Origin: Parasponia andersonii
Taxonomy: Eukaryota > Streptophyta > Magnoliopsida > Rosales > Cannabaceae
Length of the DNA: 64,000 nt
Direction: 5' to 3'
Assembly: GCA_002914805.1 (NCBI GenBank)
Contig: JXTB01000116.1
Span: 357,553 to 421,552 of the forward strand
Each line of letters begins with the position of its first letter. The first letter of the stretch is position 1. Positions 37,780 to 50,800 of this stretch are shown here, one piece after another. The notes below the pieces were generated by a model, which made no database searches, was not told the origin of the DNA, and saw nothing but the letters and a program-made list of their open reading frames with translations. Made by a program: the position numbers and the translations under genes.

Positions 37780-38591
37780 NNNNNNNNNNNNNNNNNNNNN
37801 NNNNNNNNNNNNNNNNNNNNNNNNNNNNNNNNNNNNNNNNNNNNNNNNNNNNNNNNNNNNNNNNNNNNNNNNNNNNNNNNNNNNNNNNNNNNNNNNNNNN
37901 NNNNNNNNNNNNNNNNNNNNNNNNNNNNNNNNNNNNNNNNNNNNNNNNNNNNNNNNNNNNNNNNNNNNNNNNNNNNNNNNNNNNNNNNNNNNNNNNNNNN
38001 NNNNNNNNNNNNNNNNNNNNNNNNNNNNNNNNNNNNNNNNNNNNNNNNNNNNNNNNNNNNNNNNNNNNNNNNNNNNNNNNNNNNNNNNNNNNNNNNNNNN
38101 NNNNNNNNNNNNNNNNNNNNNNNNNNNNNNNNNNNNNNNNNNNNNNNNNNNNNNNNNNNNNNNNNNNNNNNNNNNNNNNNNNNNNNNNNNNNNNNNNNNN
38201 NNNNNNNNNNNNNNNNNNNNNNNNNNNNNNNNNNNNNNNNNNNNNNNNNNNNNNNNNNNNNNNNNNNNNNNNNNNNNNNNNNNNNNNNNNNNNNNNNNNN
38301 NNNNNNNNNNNNNNNNNNNNNNNNNNNNNNNNNNNNNNNNNNNNNNNNNNNNNNNNNNNNNNNNNNNNNNNNNNNNNNNNNNNNNNNNNNNNNNNNNNNN
38401 NNNNNNNNNNNNNNNNNNNNNNNNNNNNNNNNNNNNNNNNNNNNNNNNNNNNNNNNNNNNNNNNNNNNNNNNNNNNNNNNNNNNNNNNNNNNNNNNNNNN
38501 NNNNNNNNNNNNNNNNNNNNNNNNNNNNNNNNNNNNNNNNNNNNNNNNNNNNNNNNNNNNNNNNNNNNNNNNNNNNNNNNNNNNNNNNNNN
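37780..38591. other. 812-bp assembly gap (N)
   Basis: A run of N. Any open frame drawn across it is an artefact. Confidence 0.99.
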
Positions 38592-38609
38592 TTATGTAGA
38601 ACTGATAGT

Positions 38610-38720
38610 CATTCTTACTATCAAATACCATACTCGTGCCTTATTTCAAGTTTTATTATGTGTATTCATTCCTACTATCAAATACAATACTCGTGCCCTA
38701 TTTCAAGTTTTATCATGTTT
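38610..38720. repeat. Tandem duplication, period 57 bp
   Basis: CATTCTTACTATCAAATACC at 38610 recurs as CATTCCTACTATCAAATACA at 38667, each followed by ACTCGTGCC and TATTTCAAGTTTTAT. It begins 19 bases after the gap, so the array may extend into it. Confidence 0.8.
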
Positions 38721-40784
38721 AGACTGAGTAAGATATTGAGATACTATATTTATAACCTACAATATTTCACAAAAATCTTTCTTTAGTAATAAACATATAT
38801 ATACATTTTGATAATAAGGCTAGTATATATTTATATACCTCACCATCCAGCCATATGTTCGATCTAAAATGCAATTCACAACATATAATTTGTGACAAAA
38901 ATTATAGGGGCCATAATGAATCAAACTATCGGAAGGAGTCTTATTAAAAAAATTTCTTCAATTGTACTTAAACTATATTTTATGGAGTTCGATATAAACA
39001 AAGATATTGATTGACCTTTATCAAGCAAACTCTGTAGATTCTATGAGAAAATATCATAATATATTTAATTCAAAATTCTATGTTTTATGAAATCAAAAGC
39101 AAAGATTATTGACGTACTATAAAGCATGATATAATACACTAAATAAATGTAATACCTTTTTTTTCTGGCATCCAACTGAATTAAATTGTGGTACCAATTA
39201 AGAATAAATCCTTCTTGCAGCCTGACTTTGAAGTTTCTTTACTCAATATATCGAGATTGCAATATGAATTATCTCTATAGTTCAATCATAAGTATACATC
39301 TTCTGGAGATTAGTTTAGTGATAACATGGTCCCATACTTTAATCAAGAAAAAGAAAAAAATTCACGTAGTTAGATTTTACAAAATTTATGGAAAAATAAA
39401 CTTATATAATTGATATTAAATGAACTTTCCTTTGTAATAGAGGAGCTAACATTAGTATAACTATAATTGAAATTTAATATGGATTCAACTTTTGAACATT
39501 TTTATGCTACACCGTCAATCAAACTATCAAATATGGGATTACTGATTGTGTTGCTATTTCGCTTACTTTTGACTTATACTCTAAAACTCTAAAGATTTTT
39601 CATGAAAATAATAAAATAACAAGAAATTTAATACAACGAGGAATTACAATATCTGTAAGTAAATTATTAGAAAGCTACATAATTGGGCTTAAAAAATCAC
39701 ATTTGAAAAAGAGTGCAGAGAATTCTTAGAACTATTACTAGAATACATTATTAATTCAAACTTTGAATTTTTAGATCCCACACTAGTAATCAAACTATTA
39801 AATACTTGATTACTAGTGATTGTATCGCTATTTTGTTTACTCTTTGAGTTATACCTCTGTATCTCCAAAAGCACTATGATCTGTGAATGTTCTCTCCTTT
39901 TTTTTTTTTTTTAACAAAACCATCTGAGTCTTTTCTTAGGCAGTCTTCTTAATTAGTACTATTCACATTCTCTTTTTTCTCCCTAATTTTTTAGATTTAA
40001 ACATTTCTAAGAACTCAACTTCATCAATTTGATGTATTTGGTCTGACAATTAATAATTTTAATACATGTTTCTGGAGCTCTCTCTTCTCTGCATTTCCTT
40101 TATTGTGCTCGATTTTAAATGCTCAAAGTTTAAACTCAGTAATATGAGTTTGATCAAGAACTGCCTAATACTCATTCTCTAGGTGCTTCATTGTTCGATT
40201 AATGTAATCCATTATTGAGTGACTGTATATTGCTAGGTCAGCAATTGTCAACAAGATTCAACAAAATTTAAAAATTAATTTAAACAAAAAATTATTCGAA
40301 TTGTTATATCATAAACTTGTTTTCATTTAATAAATAACTAATTTTACAAAATTTTAGTTAAAAGAAATAAACATACCTACAAAGTTTGTCTTTCTAAAAT
40401 AAATATCAAAACTGCGCGTATTACGATAGATTTAGAATAAGTAGATGAGGATCACAAAGAAAACATGCGATAAATCTAGGTAATTAGAGTCTTCAATGAG
40501 GTGTCGACAGATACCGGGAAAGACTCGAGGGTTGCTGTGGCCAAGCGTGTATTAATTGTGAATTGTCATTATTCATCAACTTCTCTTCAAAATCTTTTCA
40601 CAAAAAAATAATTATTTTTTAAGAATATGAAGAAAATTAGATTTTTTTTAAAAAAAATTCTCTTAAAATTGGATTTGGATATTAATAAAACGATGCCTTG
40701 TTTTATAAAAATCTCTATGTTAAATTATACGGCCAAATAGTAAACTGCAAAGAAAAAAAAATTTAAGATTTGGTTGTTATTAAA
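38721..40784. other. AT-rich intergenic DNA with a diverged direct repeat
   Basis: No gene seen. About 115 bp near 39480-39595 (AATCAAACTATCAAATA, GATTACTGATTGTGTTGCTATTTCGCTTAC) recurs in diverged form near 39735-39860 about 255 bp away. A poly-T run lies at about 39898-39912. Confidence 0.45.
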
Positions 40785-41310
40785 TTTAAACTCTCAATTT
40801 TAGATTCTACAAAATTATACTTGAGATTAAGAATTTACAAAAATTGACATATTTTATTATTTTTTTGATAATCTTTAATAATAAAACGACAATAATATTC
40901 TTCAGTAAAATTAGATTAATCCTTATTATTCTCCTTAATTTTGATAGTATTATTGTCTTTTACTTGTTAAAGTTATTCAAAAAGTTAACATGATATATTA
41001 ATTTTAAGAAATTTTTAATCTAAGGGCATAATTTTGCAGAATCAAAATTCTAGGGTTTAAATTGCAGAAAATCTAAATTTTATGATATTTTTTTGTAATT
41101 CTTATTGTTTTTCATTAAAATTTAGATTAGTCTCTGTTATTCTCTTAAATTCTGATGATACTATTGTTTTTTACTCGGTAAACTTACTTAAAAATTCAGT
41201 ATGATATATGATGATATTCAGAAATTCTTAATCTAATGGTATCATTTATTTTGCAGAATCTAAATTTTAAAATTTAAATTACAAAATAACTAAATTTTAG
41301 AATATTTTTT
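40785..41310. repeat. Three-unit repeat, one unit inverted
   Basis: The units at about 40905-41100 and 41120-41310 are direct copies: AAAATTAGATTAATCC ... GATAGTATTATTGTCTTTTA ... TTTTGCAGAATCAAAATTCT against AAAATTTAGATTAGTC ... GATGATACTATTGTTTTTTA ... TTTTGCAGAATCTAAATTTT. The stretch 40785-40900 (TTTTAGATTCTACAAAAT, AATAAAACGACAATAATA) is the inverted form. Origin unknown; a foldback transposon is possible. Confidence 0.55.
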
Positions 41311-41788
41311 TAGGATATATATATATATATATATATTTTTATCGATCACTCTCTACCGCCAAATGAAGAACAATACAAAAAAAACAATAGCGTGGTAAAA
41401 GCCACAATTCCAACTACTGTATGATATTAAACGAATAGCTAACATTTTTTTTTTTTTTTTTGGGGTAATAATCGGATGGCTAACATACCCTTCATACGTT
41501 TGGGAGGGTAAATAGTCCCCTTACAATAAAAGCCCCTGTACTTAAAACATTTGCCATGCTGGGCCTAAAAGAGATCACTTATGTTTGACAAGGGCAGAAT
41601 GGTTTGTATTCATAGATTTCGGGTGTATCATGGGACCTTTGTAATTTGCCGTTGTGATCAGGATCTTTAACACGTGTACGGCCAGATGAGAAAGACAGTC
41701 CCAGGGCACAATCGTCATAAAAAAATGGGAGCCATGATGTTGATGACCCAGACACAAAAACGCAAGGAGAGATCCAGTGTATCGCGTC

Positions 41789-41796
41789 TATAAATA
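41789..41796 (+). promoter_or_regulatory. TATA box of the TAF2 gene
   Basis: TATAAATA lies 53 bp before the ATG at 41849. With normal spacing, transcription would start near 41820, giving a 5' UTR of about 30 nt. Upstream, CACGTG at 41671-41676 is a perfect G-box palindrome, a common bHLH/bZIP site in plants. The 300 bp above the TATA box is GC-richer than the DNA before 41460. Confidence 0.65.
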
Positions 41797-41848
41797 AATA
41801 ATCCCTTGCCTCGCTTTGTTGAGCTTCGAGACCTAAAGGCCCTCGCAT

Positions 41849-44800
41849 ATGGCTAAGCCTCGCAAGCCCAAGAACGAAGACGCCAGCAAGCCCGAGAGCT
41901 CTGCACCAGTTGTTCGTCACCAGAAGCTTTGCCTCTCCATCGACCTCGACAAGCGTCGCGTCTATGGGTTCGTCTCTGCTCCTTTTTGTGTTTGCTCTGA
42001 ATTTTCATATTCTGAAAATGGAGGTTTCTTGGAATGGTTTATTGGTAGCTGAAGAATAGCTTGGGAGTTTCGGTAATGGCGGCAATGAAGGGGTTAATTT
42101 TGGTGATTTGCTTTTTTTTTTTTTTTTTTTTTTAGGTACACTGAATTGGAAATTGCGGTTCCGGAGATTGGGATTGTAGGGTTACACGCTGAGAATTTGG
42201 GGATTGACAATGTTTATGTGGATGGCGAGCCGGCGGAATTCGAGTATTACCCTTATACTTGTCAAGTTATGGAGAGCGAGAGCCGATGGAGCTACGTGAC
42301 GTCGCCGAATGCTGCGGCTGATGCTGCTGGCTCGGTGTATATTTCGGCTCTGGAAAGAGAATTGGTGCCCAATTTGCTGATAAATTGCTTCAAACCATTC
42401 AAGACTGGAAGTGAACAGCAAGATCAAGTGATGTTGGAGAATGGGGTTCAGCATCCCTCTGGAGAAATCAAGCAGGTTATGGTTGCTATATCTGCTTCTT
42501 GTAAAGTTGAGGAGTAGTTTATGGGATTTATGTTGTTTAGATTATGGTAGATGAGATTCTGGTAGGATTGACTCTCATGGCTTTTGCCATATACATAGCT
42601 TTCAGCTGACATTTTCATGTGTTTGAATGCTTTTATTGTATGTTTAATCTTTCTGGGTTGCTTGTTACAAACTCGGTGTAATTTCTTAGAAGGTGAATAG
42701 TATTTTGTCTCTCTACTTTATGTGGGTGTTAAGAGGATGAACTAGTGTTGTTTCTCGGTATGGTAACATATTAACTTTTCTTGAGAGGTTTACTCTCTCT
42801 GCGGTTTCTCATGTAGGTTGATGTTTCCTGCAGAATGTGAGATTGGTTCGTGTTAATTATTGGGTAGAGAAAGCAGAGACAGGAATTCACTTTGATGGTA
42901 ACGTGCTTCATACGGATAACCAGATAAGACGAGCTCGGTGCTGGTTCCCATGTATAGACGACACTTCGCAGCGTTGCTGGTAGAATTACCTAGTCTGAGT
43001 TTGGTTCTTGCTTCGGCTATTTGCACTCGATGAAGTATTGATTTTGGTTATCACGTTATTGGAACAGCTATGATCTAGAGTATACCGTTGCACAGAATCT
43101 TGTGGCTGTTAGCTCTGGAAGTTTGCTATACCAGGTGAGATAGGTGACAGTTTACATTGCACACGCAAGTTCCTGAACAAAGAATATTTTCCTTGAAAAA
43201 GAGCATGTGATGTATCCATTAGAAATTTTGGGGACTGATTCTTTTATTTGCCTATCTTTTATGTGCACGTATGTACATACATACATATATATATATATAG
43301 TACTATGTTTTTTCATAATGCATTTAGTGCCTGAGTTGCGACGTATTCTGTGTACCAATCTTTGCAATGTAACTTCTACCCTCCAGTTTAATTGAACAAA
43401 TTCCTTATTAGAGTCTAGGAGACTCTAAATTTGAATAGAATTCGTCATTTGACATTCCTCTTTGTTCAAGCCTTATTGGTTGCTTTTTGAAGACTACTTG
43501 CTTGCTAATGAGTGTTTTGTTTTTTCTTTCCTTGTTTTGTGGTTATTGACTTATTGTGACTTATCACTAGAAGCATCAATGGGAAGGGGAGACTTGGTTC
43601 TCACTTCTTTGTGCAGAAAGAGAGTAAATTATTAGTTATGAAGTCTTTGGTAACGATAGAAAGGGAACTATGAGAAGCATACTAGTAGAGTTTGACCATA
43701 GGAACTAAAGTCTTCAATCATAGCAGTTTTAAGACATTAGAGAAAAAACAGAAGAAAAGATTCATTAGGCTGGCATTTTCTATTAGATGGTAACTTGATG
43801 GAAATTTTGATTACAATATGTAATAGAGCCTTATTTTTATGGCAATATTATTCTGAGTTTGAAGTTCATTCTTTCTTTGGAGGAGTGGTTCTTACTCTTC
43901 TGGTCTAGTAACATTTGGACTTTCATTTGCCCTTCCAAGACACATACCAAGGTTCGATTCTTGGTTGGTGCATAATTTGCAGGGATAGCTCAGTTGGGAG
44001 AGCATCAGAGTTTTTATCTGACGGGTGCGTGTTCAATCCACGCTCACCGCACGCATCTTCGGGATTGAGGCTCTATTAATTTGGGTGGTTGAGTAACCTA
44101 CTTCTTGGGGTTAATTTTTGAGAGGCAAGCAACAAAAGCATTGAGCTTTGGCCAAGTATTAGCAACCTATAAAATCCACATTGGGTTTGCAAAAGCATTC
44201 GCATGGTGTTCTAAAGACTAAGCTACTTTATAGAAAGATATATATTCATGTAGTTGTCTATAGAACCATGGAGTCATTAAACTTAAAATCACTTTAGTTT
44301 CATAAGTGGTTGGCATCCATCTCATGTAGAAAAAGTGTGCTTCATCAGAGTAAGGAGTTTGATTACTGTATGAATCATATTAAATTAAGCCTATGAATGA
44401 TTCTTATTGCTTATGCTACTTTGGTGTTGTGATAGTCCTCTAAATCTCCTTGCTTATGCTGATACTTCCCCTCCCTTTAATCACGTTTACAGTTTTTGCA
44501 TGAAATTCTTATAAACTTGGAATCTAGTGTAACTTACAAGATAATGAACCCCGAAGTCTTTATAGCTGTTTGAGGTACCTGGGGGTCCAGACTCTTTTTA
44601 TTAAAAGCCGCTGTACATGATGAAAGGCTTGTATAAGTCAATTAGATTTATCCTTTTGTCCTGTTAATTGCTGTATGGAATGAGAATCAACTCCTTGTCA
44701 ATATTGTAAAACATGATTGTAAAGTCATCTTCAAAACCTTGGCCTCCTAAATTTTTGTTAGGCTGCACATCATATGGCCTTTGTTCTGGTGACCTAAAAA

Positions 44801-47800
44801 GTTTTTCTTTCTGCGTTGCTCCATCTTATGCGGTACCATTTTTGATTAGTTTGTCACCTTTTTCCATTAGTATTATACATCTTGCAATGTTTAAAGGTGA
44901 TTAATCTATTGTGTTGGTCCTTCGAAAATGATTTGTCCTGCTATCCTGCTATTCTTGACATTTTAAGTGCAGTTATTACTATGTGCAAATTAAGAATATT
45001 CCTTTTTTGGGCCTACATTGTAGGTTTAAAGAGCTTATGAGCCTGGTTTAAGTCATTTTAGCAATTTATATTTGGTATTTTAAATATCTGCTTGTCATCA
45101 CTTGTTGCAGGTTTTGAGCAAGGATGATCCTCCTCGCAAAACATATGTCTATAAACTAGACGTTGCAGTTAGTGCTCAGTGGATATCTTTGGCAGTTGGA
45201 CCCTTCGAAGTCCTTCCTGATAATCAATTTTCTCTAATATCACATATGTGTTTACCTGTTCATATATCAAAGCTTCGGAATACAGTAGAGTTTTTCCATA
45301 ACGCGTTCAGGTTTGTCTTCCTTGTTATGTGCTGACTGGATGTCTTGTTCAAGACTTACTTTTTCTTCTAGCTCATATGGTTGGTTCAGCATTCAACAAT
45401 TGCGAGTTATTTTTCAATCTCATGATTTGCTCCAACAGCTGTTACAAGGACTATCTTTCAGTAAACTTTCCATTTGGGTCGTACAAGCAAGTTTTTATTG
45501 AGCCTGAGATGGCAGTGTGCTCTTTAAGCTTGGGAGCCTCCATGAGCATCTTTAGTTCTCAAATGTTATTTGATGACAAGATTGTTGATCAGGTTTTGCC
45601 TATTTCTCATACTCGTATTTTGATGTTTCCAATCTCGTTTGCATGTATGTAGGGTTATCTTCATCAATACCTTGCAATATTGCTTTAAGTGCACAACCAT
45701 GTATGTATGTTTTTAAGGCACGTTCTTCTCTAATTTAGTTAGGACTGGAGTATTTGTTTGTAACTCTTAGACATGATTCCTTGTCATCTATGTTTTCGTA
45801 ATCCTGTCATTATATTAATAATATCTTTCCCTGTTTTTTATTGGGAAAAAAGTGTGTGTATGTTGAAATAGATCAAACATAAGAGTGATGCATGTATGTC
45901 AGGTATTGTTAGTTGTGTGGTTTTAAGGTAATTGAACTGCGATTCTAATATGTCTGTTGCTGGAAAAAGCACGAAAGATCAATACTAGAGCAGGTTTCTT
46001 GTTTGGTATTCTAAATGTCCTGTCTTGAGATTAAGGTTTCGTGGATCGCTTCTTTGATCACATTTACTTTTTGTAATACTTCTAACTTTGATTCAGAGGA
46101 ATGTGTCAAGACTGTAGTCAAACCCTAAGATAGTGTTTGGTTGAAGTGATGGATTAGTAATAGTAATGGAATGGCATAGGCATCAGAGAGGAATAGGTGG
46201 GTTTGAAAGATTGAAATTTGAGAAGGGCATTGTGGGAAATAAGTTAACTATATAATGGAGTAGGCATTCCTCGTCATTTTTGGTAATGACGATTTTGTCA
46301 AATTTGGGGAAAGGACAATCATCCCACTAGCTAATTCTCACCCAAAAGAGTGATCTAGTTGTCATTGTATTCCATTTCTTCCCACCCCACCAACCACTAA
46401 GTAGTTTTTAGTCCACAGTAACCAGGGCCTTTGGCATAAGTGATAGACATGTATGCCTTTGATGGCAAAAAGCCACTTCCTATGAGCAAGTTCAATTTGT
46501 TTTTTCATTCAAAGTCATATTTGGTGATATGGGAAAGGATCCCCAGCGCCTCCCTGAATTGCCATGCTTTTCTGATTTCAAAGCTCCTTTTTTGTAGTAT
46601 TGTGATGACAAAGATATTGAAATTTACAAGAAAAGATGTAGTAGCCAAGTTCTTGATGGTCTTCATGTTTTTATTGTTTTAACTGTGTTGCTAGTTTGAA
46701 GAACTTAAATAACGATATCAGGTCATGTAAGAATTACTGATGTCTTGGTATTGTAATGGAAATTATAGGGTTTGTCACCTCTCCAATTATTTCTCCATTG
46801 GGTTTACCCTGGTATCGGATGTGGTGTTTATCTTCCCCTTTGTAATTGTACCAACATTTCCACCACCGATCTAGCTTGTAGATTTCCCATTTCTGGAAGG
46901 AGAGAACCATGACTTTTCCATTTGCGTTGTAGAACTCTTGCTTTTAATGATTGTGTACAAATGATTTATAAACATAGTTTATTTTGACTGAGTTCGATTA
47001 ATGGATTCCTATTAAATTTTCCTTGTGTACGAATGATTTCTACAAACTGAATTGCTCTACAGGGCCTGTCTTCCCTACTTATACAAAGTATACTAGCAGT
47101 TGTGTTTCTGAAGTTCTTGTTACTCTTCATTTTGTTGACATGTCAATTCTTTTGTGACAGACAATAGACACAAGGATTAAACTTGCTTATGCCCTTGCCC
47201 AACAGTGGTTTGGTGTCTATATCACTCCTGAAACACCGAATGATGGTAAGCTGGTTTCATCATGGTTTGTACTAACTTGTGGGTGATCAAGATCCAGTGC
47301 TACTGCCTTGTTCCATTTAAATACGCTAGAGAATTGATTCCATATCTGGGGTAATTCTTGTTTTCAGAATGGCTTCTTGATGGTCTTGCTGGATTTATGA
47401 CTGATTTGTTTATCAAGAAGCATTTAGGAAATAATGAGGCACGTTATAGGAGATACAAGGTTTGCTTCCATATTGGAACTTCCACAAATACTTGTGATGT
47501 TTTGTTGATGAATAATATACATTTGTCATACGTGGGGGTTAATTTTATTGGTCTTCTTTTTTCTCTACCTTGAGCAGATATCCTGTGTTTTCATTGACTA
47601 GAAGTAAATTCTGTGTTTCTGGTTTCTTATAGATGAAAAATAAAACAAAATTTTTTATGTTTTTGCAGTTGCTAAATCTTAATTCCCCCTTTCTGCCTTT
47701 ATGTACATCAGTTAGCCATTCTTTATCAACTGAGTTCCATACTTCAAAACTCTTTTCATAGCTCTTACTCATGTTTAATCAGAGTATATCGCATTTGAAT

Positions 47801-50800
47801 TTCAACAAGAAAGCCAAAGTCGATGTTGTCTTTTTAATATCCTCAAATTCAGAGTAGCTAAATATTTATGCAGGCAAATTGTGCTGTTTGCAAAGCAGAT
47901 GATAGTGGTGCTACATCCTTGAGTTCATCTGCTTCTTCTAAGGATTTGTATGGAACTCAATCCATTGGTCTCTACAAAAAAATAAGATCATGGAAATCTG
48001 TGAGTTAGAGTTGAAGTTTTATTTCTTTTGCTTGGAAGAACAATATTTTTTCTTTATTTTATTTGTTATGCTTTTCATATTTAACAATTTTCTTCTTATT
48101 TGGATTTTTGTATTGAAGGTAGCCATCCTTCAAATGTTGGAAAAGCAAATGGGACCTGAGTCTTTCCGAAAAGTAAAGATTCGTGCAATTTTGTTTATTT
48201 TATTCTTAATCTAGTGCTGTCTTGATATTTGAGAAGTTCATAGCTTTCAAACACAAAAAATATCGGTCCCTGTTTCTAATAATAATAAAAAAAAAAAATA
48301 TATACAAAAAATAAAGAGGTGAACCTTGAGTTATTGCCACTTTGTTACTGATTGATGTCTCCTGTGTAATCAATTGTTTACTGTTAAGTATCATAATCAC
48401 TTTTTGGTTTTCTTATCGATATTGGACTTGGTGATTTTGGAATTTGGGCATTGTTTATGGACGTTTAGGAACAGTATTTAGTATAAGGCAGCAGTTTATC
48501 CATATCAAAAGAAAAAGAAAAAAGAAAAAAGAAAGAAAGAAGAAGGCAGCAGTTTATGGTGACTTTAAAGACTTCTAGTAAGGTTCAAAACAGAAGTACA
48601 AAGTAAGTAGAGGATAAGATATCCTCAATAATGATAAAGACAAAATAGACAAACAAAATACTGAAGTTATACAACTAAATACTCCTGAATAAGTGTTCTT
48701 CCAACTAAGAGTAATTAAAGAGAGCTGGATATCCACAGACTCTGTTGCTACCAAGACCAAGGAGAAGCTAAGAACTATATATTTTTTTTCCCACCAAGAT
48801 GACAAGTCCAGCTCTTTTGGGGTAAAAAAATATTGTTATTTACTTTCACTCAAATGACCCAGAGAATAGCTATCACCACACAATGCCACATTACAGCTGA
48901 GCCGCCATCTAATAGATATTTGATTTCAACACAGCTTTTGGCTAAGATTTGTTTATTTTTTTGATGATTTGGTTACGCCAACATAGTCATGTAACTTGAT
49001 GTGCTGTAGATAAGGCTGTGCTTTGGGTGGTTTTGTATGCTCATTGTGGAATATGTTGACGGTATACTGTAGGAGATAGTTGAAGTGCTGGATTATTTGC
49101 TTTACCAGTTGAAAACAGAAAACATAGCAACCAACAAGGGTAAAAAAAAAAAAAAAGCAGCAGCAAATGTTGCTTGCTCCAGTATCTAAGTTGTATTGCT
49201 TACTGTACTATTATGGTAGCTTTGTATGCTTGAATTTCGCTATTTTTTATCCTTCAATTGGAGTATGCACTCTAAACTATATATTGAGAACACACATTTC
49301 ATTTCCTCATTGTGTTTCTTCATTTGTTTGTGCTTTTGTGTGATTTGTGTGGGAATATGCTATATTTTCTTTGTTTGGGAATGAGGATGGTTTTATCCGA
49401 GTAGAGTACTTTCTCATGATGTGATTTTTTTTTAAAAAAATATATTTAAATGCTTGTCAGCAAAGGGTTTTAATTCTGTTGTACTTGGCTAAGTTCTTTT
49501 GAATAATGCAATGCTTTTGTTGGATTCTTGGTTCATTTAATTGAGTCTTGTTTCTTACCCAAAAGAAAAAAGCAAGGATCCTGAATCAAGACAGCCTGCT
49601 CATTACCTTATCTAGTAATCATTTGCTAATTCATGTGCAAAGGAGATGAATGCTTTGTGATGCTCATGCATATTATTTGAAGTTTGCACTAATTTTGATT
49701 TTGTGAGTAGTGAGAGTGACTCACTTTTTTAAAATGACTATTTTTTTGATTTACGGATTCTTATTTTGATTCACAGATTCTTCAGACGATAGTTTCCCGA
49801 GCTGAGGATAAGACTCGTTCATTGAGATCTCTTAGTACAAAGGAGGTAACTTCGGAAAATTTAGAGATACTCCCTAGCTTTTTGTCTTCCTAATTAAAAA
49901 TTACAATGAAGGTTGATGTTGCCATCATTCAGCTTGCATCAGCCTGTTAACTTATAAACAGATTACGTTATGGATGACTAGTTGTTAGTCATGCTTTCAA
50001 ACAATTTTGACAACACTTGTAACATTAAATTTAACAAGAGTAAAATTATGATGTTAAAAGTGGATATAAGAAATCTATTGAGATGCTCAAGGATTTAAAT
50101 TGGAATTCTCCTGAATTAAAGAAATATAACATCAGAATGCTGTTTGATCCTTTTTTTTATTTTTTATTTTTTTGTGGGCACCCAGTTAAGACTTGAGAGA
50201 TATTTAGGTTTTATTTGATGTCTTTTATATTACCTTCTAAAAGGGAAGGAGGTTGTGATTATAAGGAATGCTAATGCCATATTTGTGAAGTAAATTTCCC
50301 TGTGGTAATCACAATTGCGTTTTCTGTTATGCCGGTTAGGTTTGGTTTTTCTATTTGATTTTTCCTATTAGGTTTTCTTTTAGCTACACATTGGTTTCAT
50401 TCAGTTGGTTATTTTAGTATGCTTTCTATAGCGACAGGTTATTTTAGTATGCTTTTTATAGCGACAGCACTCCATCCGTCTTCTACTTTTACTCTCTCTC
50501 TCTCTCTCTCTCTCACTTTTTCCTCGAGTATTCTCTAGTATTTAACTTCTTCGGTATAGTTATACGCGTGCATGTTCTTCCTTTTCATTTGATGTTGGTG
50601 ACTGTTTAGAAATTTTGTTTTGTTCTTCTAACTTTACTTGATGGCTTTTTTTTTAATTTAAGCTCTCATATATGTTCCTATTATTTATTTTACTTTCATT
50701 CGTTGTAGGTATCTATACTATTACTTTCTTAACAAGGTTGCTAACAGTTTTGGCTTTGATTTGCCCTCATATATATGCCAACTATTTATTTTACTTTCAT

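Noticed and set aside
37774-38631. A 285-codon open frame
   Set aside because: It runs across the 812-bp N gap and is an artefact.
41579-41920. Minus-strand open frames upstream of TAF2
   Set aside because: They overlap the TAF2 promoter and first exon, match no family I recognise and have no splice or context support.
43979-44051. A functional tRNA gene
   Set aside because: The anticodon loop GTTTTTA and the acceptor mismatch are incompatible with a normal tRNA-Phe, and a Lys reading is not supported by the tRNA body.
45379-45438. Use of the AG at 45378 as acceptor for TAF2 exon 6
   Set aside because: It would shift the frame and lead to a stop near 45500. The AG before 45439 restores [19 protein letters not shown], which is conserved in TAF2.
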